Below are positions 57,211 through 64,000 of a stretch of 64,000 bases of DNA, one piece after another. The stretch lies in NCBI RefSeq assembly GCF_027887165.1, contig NC_077231.1:123146194-123210193 (forward strand), given 5' to 3'. The position numbers and the translations under genes were made by a program. The stretch is from Monodelphis domestica (taxonomy: Eukaryota; Chordata; Mammalia; Didelphimorphia; Didelphidae). Numbering within the stretch: position 1 is the first letter of the stretch; each line of letters begins with the position of its first letter. The notes under the pieces were generated by a model, which saw nothing but the letters and a program-made list of their open reading frames with translations, ran no database searches and was not told the DNA's origin.

Positions 57211-58284
57211 TCCTCATACAAGTTGGCTACTAGCCTGAACATCATCACAAAATCCTAGTTTAGCCAGTCATCTCTAAAACTGGCATTAGAAGAAAGGACA
57301 AAAGGTGGAAAAAAGAGGAGAGGGAGTTATATAGGAGAGTCCCTATTTTTGTGAACTTGATTTTTAATTTAAGCTCAAATTGTAACAAATATCCCCAATT
57401 CACCTGAAATTGAACTTTTTTAAAATGATTGTCAAACTGGTTTAATTTTCCCTTCTGACACACTTCCTAGGTGACCATGCACAAAACAATGAAATATTTC
57501 CTAAAGAACTAGTTCACAAGATTGTTGTGAATATCAAATGAAGTAGGCAATGTATGGAAAGATCATTTATGCAGACATATTAAGAGGTTTCTATAGAAAG
57601 CATTATTATTAACCAGAATTGTGATTTCATCAATATATGAGCTCCTTATGAAGAATGTCCTCTATCAGTAGAGAGCTCAGCATTTACTTTGTAATTTTGG
57701 GAATTAAAAGTGAGTTGCCAGGGCACTGAGAAGTTAAGGGACTTGCCTGGAATTATTGGACTCTATTATTTGCCAGAGGGAGGGTTGATTTGATCTGTGA
57801 TCCAATCCTATCCAATTCAAACCAAACTAATGAACATTTATTATTTTTTCATATACAATTCTGGCTCTCCTACTATTATTATTATTCCTCAAAATTTCAA
57901 AAACTCCATTAAATTGTGGATCTAAGTACTCCCTCTACAGGCACAAAACACAATCTATCCATGCCTTTTCCTTCTGTGTGATTTTTTTTTTGGTCCTCCC
58001 TCCAATAAAATCTTCCATTGAGGATCTGTCTATCACCCTGGAGGCATTTTTGAGAACCAGGGCAGCACTTAGGACACTCAACTGCCATTTCTTATTTTTT
58101 ACACATAACATATCTTTTAATTTGATTATAAATTTTTCCCTAGATGACATCTTCCATCCCATTTTTTTTATCTATTGTCAATGTGCTATTGCCTACCTCT
58201 GCCCACCATATGTCTCTCAACTTTCCTTTGTATCACCTCCAATTTTGATTCTCCAGAGACTGTGGTTCCAGAATTTGTACTATA
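57211..58284. other. mostly unassigned
   Basis: Short SINE remnants may lie near 57515-57600 and 57705-57770. The C/T-rich stretch 57930-58280 carries open frames on both strands, none with a recognisable domain. Confidence 0.35.
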
Positions 58285-58769
58285 TAGCATAATCAGAATG
58301 AGTTAAATAAAAAAAATTACTAAATACTTATGTGCAAAGCCTTGTGCTAAGCACTGAGGATATTAAAGGACACTGGTTATTTTGGCAGGCACTCAACTAC
58401 TGAGGCAGGAGGATTAACAGATAGAGATCTAGAAAGAAGCATTTCAGCTGAACTGTGCCAAATCCTTTTTACAATCAAAATGCATTCTTGCCCATCAAGA
58501 CACTCACCAACAACTGTTAAACAATTATAGTGATTTCCCATGCCCTCCACTTTATAGCTGTTGCTATTAAAACCCAGAAAGAAATATACAGAGTTAAGAG
58601 GAAAGGGTATATATGTGGACAGTAGCAATACCCTGTGATGCTTGCTTAACATCCCTCTTTTACAGATAAGTAGAAATAAAACTAGTGGAAAAGAAGGAGA
58701 GTACACTGAGGTATCCAACAATCCACATGCCTTCTATCAGCCAGCATCAGAAAATCTTAAAGTTAGAAA
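58285..58769. other. family A start near 58310, otherwise unassigned
   Basis: 'CTTATGTGCAAAGCCTTGTG' and 'CTAAGCACTGAGGATATTAA' resemble a family A start. The remainder is unassigned. Confidence 0.4.
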
Positions 58770-59575
58770 TGACTTTAATTGAGCCAACAAGCATTCATTA
58801 ACTGCTTCCTATTACTATATTCCAGGCATTGAGGGAATTCAAAGAAAAGCAAAAACCCATTCCCTCAAGTATTGACCTTAAGGAGTTCAATTCCAATAGG
58901 TGATACATAGGCAAACAACCATGGACATCCAAGACATATAGTGGGTAAACTGGAGGTAATCTCAGAAGGAAAGCATTAGCATTGGGGGAGACTAGGAAAG
59001 GCTTCTTAGACAAAGCAAGATTTGATGTGAGTCTTAAAAACAGGCAGGAGAACCAAGATGCAAAGATGAGGAAAGAAAACATTCCAAGCATAGGGGACAG
59101 CCAGTGAAAAGGCATAGAATGACGAGATGGAGTGCTGTTAGAGAAATAGCAAAAAAGCGAATGTTGTTAGACTGTAGTATACATGTAGGACAACAAAGTC
59201 TAAGAAGACTGGAAAGGCAGGAAAGCACCAGAACAAAGGATTTTGAAAGTCAATTGTTCAGTTGTTTTAGTCATGTCTGATTCTTCATGGCCCCATTTGG
59301 AGTATTTCTGGCAAAGATGCTGGAGTGATCTGCCACTTCCTTCTTCAGTTCATTTTATAGATGAAGAAACGGAGGCAAACATGGTTAAGTGACTTGCCCA
59401 GGATCACACAGCTAGTAGGTGTTTGAAGTCATATTTGAAGTCAGGAAGATTAGTCTCTCTGTCCAGACCCAGCACACCATCCATTGTACCACCTATTTTC
59501 CCCAAAAGCCAACTGAATGATTTTATATTTGGTCCTATAAATAACAAAGAGGCCACTATGGTTTACTGAGTTAAT
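58770..59575 (+). repeat. family A repeat, interrupted by Mar1 SINE
   Basis: 58770-59235: 'CAACAAGCATTCATTAACTG', 'TTCCAGGCATTGAGGGAATT', 'GGCTTCTTAGACAAAGCAAG', 'ATTCCAAGCATAGGGGACAG'. 59505-59575 continues: 'CTGAATGATTTTATATTTGG', 'AACAAAGAGGCCACTATGG'. The order matches the copies at 18125 and 39925. Confidence 0.7.
59245..59495 (-). repeat. Mar1-type SINE, antisense
   Basis: 'CAGTTGTTTTAGTCATGTCT', 'TTTCTGGCAAAGATGCTGGA', 'TAAGTGACTTGCCCAGGATC', 'CATCCATTGTACCACCTATT'. Flanks GAAAGTCAA and AAAAGCCAA may be a mutated target duplication. Confidence 0.85.
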
Positions 59576-59589
59576 TTATGAGTAACAGT

Positions 59590-60140
59590 TTTCTTTTTAA
59601 TTTTACATAAAAAAGCTATACCCCAAATAGTTTATTGCCTTTCCCAGAGTCACGCTGGTTGTTACTGGAATAGAACTCATGTCCCTAGACTCCTGGTCCT
59701 GTGCATTCTACTGCACCAACCTTTCAAGTAATGCAGAGAATACTTGGGGTAGCACAGTTTGGGAATGGACTAATAGGATCAAAGTAAAATATGGCTCTTC
59801 TACTGACTGCTTGTGTGACGTTGAACAATTCACTTAACTTTACTGAGTCTCTCTTTCTTCACATCATGACTTAAAAAAGCTCTAGGGCTTTGATCCTAAG
59901 ATCCTTAAACAGGTGGCCATCCAACTTTTTAAACTTAAGAAACATATATTAAACATCTACTTTGTGCTTCCTCTCTAAGAGCTGCTGGATAAAAAGTAAA
60001 AATTTAAATAATATCTCTAGTGACACTACCACAAAAGGCAGCCAGGCTATTCTCTTGTTAGGCAGAACTATAGTTATCAGGGGAAAAGATTACCGATTTA
60101 AACCCAGATCTCCCTACTATTCCTGCTCTCTAATCTTAGC
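59590..60140. repeat. MIR and family A fragments
   Basis: 59590-59725 antisense MIR-type ('GGAATAGAACTCATGTCCCT'). 59740-59925 sense MIR ('CTGCTTGTGTGACGTTGAAC'). 59935-60000 family A start ('ATATTAAACATCTACTTTGT'). 60040-60140 weak antisense MIR ('GATTTAAACCCAGATCTCCC'). Confidence 0.6.
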
Positions 60141-60159
60141 TTTATCTATACAAGACCAC

Positions 60160-60540
60160 AAAAATTGAGATTAGCATTCCAAGGTGGTCATTCCATTCTC
60201 CCACCATACTGGCAGACTTCCTTTGTTCTGGAACATGAACCTAGGGGCTAAGCAAAGAAGGAGCTTTAAAATGTACATCAACAATAATGGCATTAAGGAA
60301 AAAATAATAAGGATATGCTAAAGGAAAACATACTTGATGATGGGTGTAGATGATATATGAGCCGCTAACGAGCCAACCAATGTGATATAATTGGGAGATG
60401 TGCTATCTTGGTATGGCACCATGGCCAACGTTGTATATTAGCAATTACCGAGCAACACTGCACTAATGAAAGGATTTTAACACCTTAGGGTAAATCTGAA
60501 CCCAAGAACATGCAAAAATATGCCCACCATAGTGCTGAAT
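60160..60540. promoter_or_regulatory. candidate conserved non-coding element, paired CCAAT boxes
   Basis: Repeat-free block with several CpGs in an otherwise CpG-poor neighbourhood (60363-60450). It has an inverted pair of CCAAT boxes 8 bp apart: CCAAT at 60377-60381 and ATTGG at 60390-60394. 'GCAATTACCGAG' follows at 60441-60452. Function is inferred and unproven. Confidence 0.3.
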
Positions 60541-60544
60541 AGAA

Positions 60545-60925
60545 AGCAAAACAGGATTTCTAGCTGGAAGAAACCTTAGAAATCATCTCATCTAATCTAC
60601 TCATTTTGCAGTAAGGAAACTGGCCCAGAGGGGAATTAACTTGCCCAAGTTGAAACAGGTAGTAAGCAAAGGAGATGAGATATGAACAGAGCTGCAGTTC
60701 TCTGGCTTCCAAATCCAGTGCTTCTCCCACTACACTGCATCAGAAATATTCATTGTAAATACATGAAATGAAAATGGATATTTAGGAATAAAACATCACT
60801 AATCTAATTAATAAATTCTGAATTTCCCTAGGCCTCAGTTTCCTCATCATAAAATAAGTGAGTTTGGCTAGATACTCTCTCTGAGGTCCCTTCCATCTCT
60901 GGAACTATGCTCCTAAGACTACAGA
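60545..60925. repeat. antisense MIR3-like, then sense MIR tail
   Basis: 60545-60735: 'TTTCTAGCTGGAAGAAACCT', 'CAGTAAGGAAACTGGCCCAG'. 60825-60925: 'CTCAGTTTCCTCATCATAAA', 'GAGGTCCCTTCCATCTCTGG'. Confidence 0.65.
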
Positions 60926-61689
60926 CTCTGCTCTTGAACATACTTGCAATGGAAACATACTTTGTTTGAATTTGACATTTCAGTAAAACAGAAACAACTC
61001 AAGAACCCCAAGGAGGAAAGAAGTCTAGAGGGTTTTAAGTTGTTTGTTTTTTCCTCAAATGTCAAACTCAAACAAACCCCATGCTTTTGTTAAAGTTGAT
61101 TCACTGGCAGAGAATGAAACATAGGGGAAGTTATAAGCCATCTGAATAGAGCCAACTACTTTGTTGGAGGTAGTAGTCAAACCTCTCAGGAAACAGAATT
61201 CCTCTTCTTCTGGCATAAATACCAATTGGTAAGAGTTATGGCAATTGTATCCTGGTAATTTTTATCTTGATCAAGAACTGATGATTATGCAAGGTATTTG
61301 GATGATACCTACATTATTAGAATTTATCAAGATTGGAATCACTGGATAAAAAAGTTAAATTAGTAATAATATATGTAACCTTCACTTTATACACTAATGG
61401 GAATAGTTATAGGGCCACAGGATTGAAAGCTGTTAGGAACCTTATAAGTCGTCTAGTTTCACTCTCCCCTTCACTTAACCTTTCTGCCCCTCAATTTCTT
61501 AGTGTTAAGTGACTTGCTTGAACTTAAAAAGAGTGATAATTTGAATGCATTTGCCAACTCCAAGTCAAAGTCTCTTTTGAATGGTCTAAGTTCAATTATT
61601 TAAACTTTATTTTTCCAAAGTACTTTCCTCACATGTCTGTATGCAATACAAGTATTATTAGACTTATTTTATAGTGTTCATTTCATAAA
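60926..61689. other. mostly unique, weak SINE remnant
   Basis: About 61420-61560 may be a decayed antisense MIR3 ('AACCTTATAAGTCGTCTAGT'). The rest is unassigned. Confidence 0.4.
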
Positions 61690-62320
61690 TCATAACACGA
61701 GGTCTCAGAAATCATCCAGTCCTATTAACCTTCACCTGATTAAGAGTCCCTTGTACATCATCTCAGACCAGTAATTCCCTAGCCATATCTTTAAGGCCTC
61801 TAAGGAGGGAACAACCTCATGAGGTGGCCCATTCCACTTTTGGACAGTCCCAGTTGTTAAAAAGTTGTTCTTTACATAGGGGTGAAATATGCCTCTATTA
61901 CTTCCATTGATTGATCCTACTTCTATTCTGTGGAATCAAGCAATATACATTTAATCCTACCTAAGCTTTTTCACTCAACTACTTTTCAATTACTTGAAGA
62001 CTCCACTCACAGCATCCTAAGTTATTTTCTACTTCAGATCCTTCAAACCCTATAATCACAGAATTTAGAACTGGAAAGTGGCTTAGAAATCAACTGGTCC
62101 ACCTCCTCAATTTACAGATGCATGAGTTCCAGTTTTCTATCCATCCCAATCTTTATCTTGTATGTGCTCCAGCTTATCAATGTTAATCTTAAAATTAGAT
62201 CCCAAAATTCAGAATACAACATTCTAGATATTGTCTGCCCAGAGCTAAGTACAACAGCAATACTGACTCCAGACTCCATTCTCTGGGGATTAATGTAATT
62301 TAAGAATGTTGGATTTTCTG
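61690..62320 (-). repeat. L3/CR1-like LINE, antisense
   Basis: 'CATTCCACTTTTGGACAGTC', 'AAAAGTTGTTCTTTACATAG', 'GTGCTCCAGCTTATCAATGT', 'CAGAATACAACATTCTAGAT', then 'CTCTGGGGATTAATGTAATT'. An antisense MIR3 start interrupts at 62055-62130 ('TTTAGAACTGGAAAGTGGCT'). Confidence 0.65.
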
Positions 62321-62489
62321 GTTACTATTATGCTCTATGGGAGAAACAAAAAACAAAAAAAAGACCATGAGCAAGAATTGTATAGGATAGGATTTGTACC
62401 TATGGAGGGAATTTATGAGGTTGCAGATTTTTTAATCATATATCACCCTATTGACTTATACTAAAATTACAGTCCACTAACAATTAGTA

Positions 62490-62830
62490 AAAAAAATTGA
62501 TTAAGTCTCTATTACCCATCAGACACTGGGCACTAGGAGTACAAAGAAAGATAAAAGACAGTTTCTGCCTTCAAGAAGTTTATAATTTAATGGGAGAAAT
62601 GACCTGCAAAGAACTATAGACAAACAAGCTATATAGACAAAGTGGAGATAATCAACAGAGAAAATAGGGAAGTTTGGAAAGGGTTCCTGTAGAAAGTTGG
62701 ATTATATCTCAGTCTTGAAGGAAACCAGGATAACCAGGAGGCAGAGATGAAGAGGGAGAAAGTTCTATGCATGGAACTAGGGGACAGTCAGAGAAAATGC
62801 CCTGAAGTGGGAAATGGAGTGTCCAGCTCA
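62490..62830 (+). repeat. family A repeat
   Basis: 'TCAGACACTGGGCACTAGGA', 'AATTTAATGGGAGAAATGAC', 'TTCCTGTAGAAAGTTGGATT', 'GGGGACAGTCAGAGAAAATG'. One of the better-kept copies. Confidence 0.7.
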
Positions 62831-62939
62831 AGGAAAATTAAAATTCCCAGAGCCTTTTCTTATATTTTCTCCTTCCCTCCTCCAAGAGTCTATATTTATG
62901 TAGCTAACTTTTTTTAAAAATGGTTTTTATTTTTTTATA

Positions 62940-63140
62940 AAGTATTCTAACCTTTGCTCATTTCCTCCTCCCAACAACCCTCAGAGATAGCTAGCACAGG
63001 CATTATAAGCCCAATTTTAATAATGGCAATAATGGGGATATTTAAGGTGAAGGAACTTATCCAAGGTCATACACATGTGTCAAAGGCAGGATTCACACCC
63101 AGATGCTCTTGCTCTGAGATCAGTACTCTTTCCTTTATAG
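62940..63140 (-). repeat. MIR SINE, antisense
   Basis: 'TCCCAACAACCCTCAGAGAT', 'ACTTATCCAAGGTCATACAC', 'GATTCACACCCAGATGCTCT'. Confidence 0.7.
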
Positions 63141-64000
63141 CATGGTAAAAATGGATTTTGGGGGGCAGGGGATGAATTTTCCTATTTCAAATAAATGATT
63201 AGATTTTGCTATTTAAAGGAATCCTATGGTGAACCTTTTGTAAAGCCTATCTCCAAGCCCCAACATATCCTTGGAAAAAATAAACTTTTTTTATGGAGTA
63301 AAGGCTTTGCTTAAATTAAGCCATAGAAATATAATCATTGTTCTAGAGCTAAAGACCTCCCTTGTGGTGAACGGAGGGGAAAACTACTCAAAGAAAGTAA
63401 ATTCAAGTCAACAAGCATTTATAAAGCATTTACTATATGCTAAGAAAAGTGTTAAATGCAACTCAATAGCATTTATTACTGACTTCCTAAAAATATCAGC
63501 TCCTTCAAATGTCTTGGTACCTTATTTTGTACAATTTGGTAAAGTTTTCAGGATAAAGGAGTTGCAGAAAGGAAAAAAAAAAGTTAAGTCCATCCCTTGC
63601 CTATTTTACTCCTCTCTCCTCTCTACTGTACCAAACAACTTCGGTGAGGTTCTCTAACTTAATAAGAGTATTCCCTTTTTCTAATGGTAGCATGAAAGGA
63701 GGACAAAGATCTCTAATGAATTAGTAATCAAGGCAAGGAATTCTCCTAGCCATGGGGTTTTTTGTTTGGTTGGGTTTTTTTGTGGCGGTCCCACTGAACA
63801 CTGACCTCTTTTAATTATTTAGAGTTAAATTGTAACACTTCTTGGGAATCAAGAGAGAAGAAAAAATGATGAGTGAATTTCTTGGGCAATTTTTTCTTAA
63901 GCATCTAGCAAATTACTGGGCAGAATTAAATCAGGAAACAAAATTCAAATAACAAAGTAAAATACATCACAAAGGCATGTCACCTGCAGTTCATACACTC
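63141..64000. other. mostly unassigned, family A start near 63405
   Basis: 'AAGTCAACAAGCATTTATAA' (63405-63424) is a family A start, truncated by about 63475. The 128-codon open frame at 63271-63657 runs through it and has no recognisable domain, so it is not called. Confidence 0.4.

Noticed and set aside
63271-63657. 128-codon open frame near the right edge
   Set aside because: It crosses a family A repeat start, with no recognisable domain and no splice or promoter context.
22665-64000. Search for the short first coding exon of long-isoform NTF3
   Set aside because: I looked on the minus strand for an ATGGTTA start matching the MVTFAT peptide followed by a donor site and found none. From memory the human intron is about 60 kb, so the exon probably lies outside the window.

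Overview
The window is vertebrate nuclear DNA, almost certainly from a marsupial. Its lineage-typical repeats are a 3'-long L1 with a marsupial-style 3' end, Mar1-type SINEs, an RTE-like insertion and marsupial-style endogenous retrovirus (ERV) LTRs. Beneath them lies a dense background of old mammalian repeats (MIR, L2, L3/CR1). The species cannot be fixed from this window.

One host gene is present: the last, and only large, coding exon of NTF3 (neurotrophin-3), on the minus strand at 21876-22664. It carries the signal peptide, the prodomain, the furin site and the 119-residue mature neurotrophin. A phase-0 splice acceptor lies at 22665-22691, and a short AU-rich 3' UTR has its poly(A) signal at 21722-21727. 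Positions below about 21700 are downstream of the gene. Positions above 22664 are intron of the long-isoform transcript, or upstream flank of a single-exon transcript. The short first coding exon of the long isoform was not found and probably lies beyond 64000.

Layout. 1-1497: old L3/CR1 and MIR. 1498-8075: minus-strand, gammaretrovirus-like ERV fossil, broken, with one LTR that holds a large GA tract. 8080-12350: 5'-truncated, inactive L1 on the plus strand. 12384-12973: unrelated plus-strand LTR. 13440-20925: SINE clusters and unique sequence. 20930-22869: NTF3 exon and immediate flanks. 22870-44655: repeat-rich upstream DNA, including two insertions with clear target-site duplications (TSDs): an L1 tail at 36553-36819 and an RTE-like element at 39214-39795. 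44660-50890: a long antisense L3/CR1 relic broken up by MIR and L2. 50891-64000: more MIR, L2 and Mar1, plus two repeat-poor blocks (55191-56350 and 60290-60530) that are the best candidates for regulatory DNA.

I see no operon-like or multi-gene system. The value of the window lies in the NTF3 exon, candidate cis-regulatory blocks around it, and well-resolved nested transposon histories. Repeat family names are from recognition of sequence, not from a database search, and most repeat edges are good to tens of bases only.
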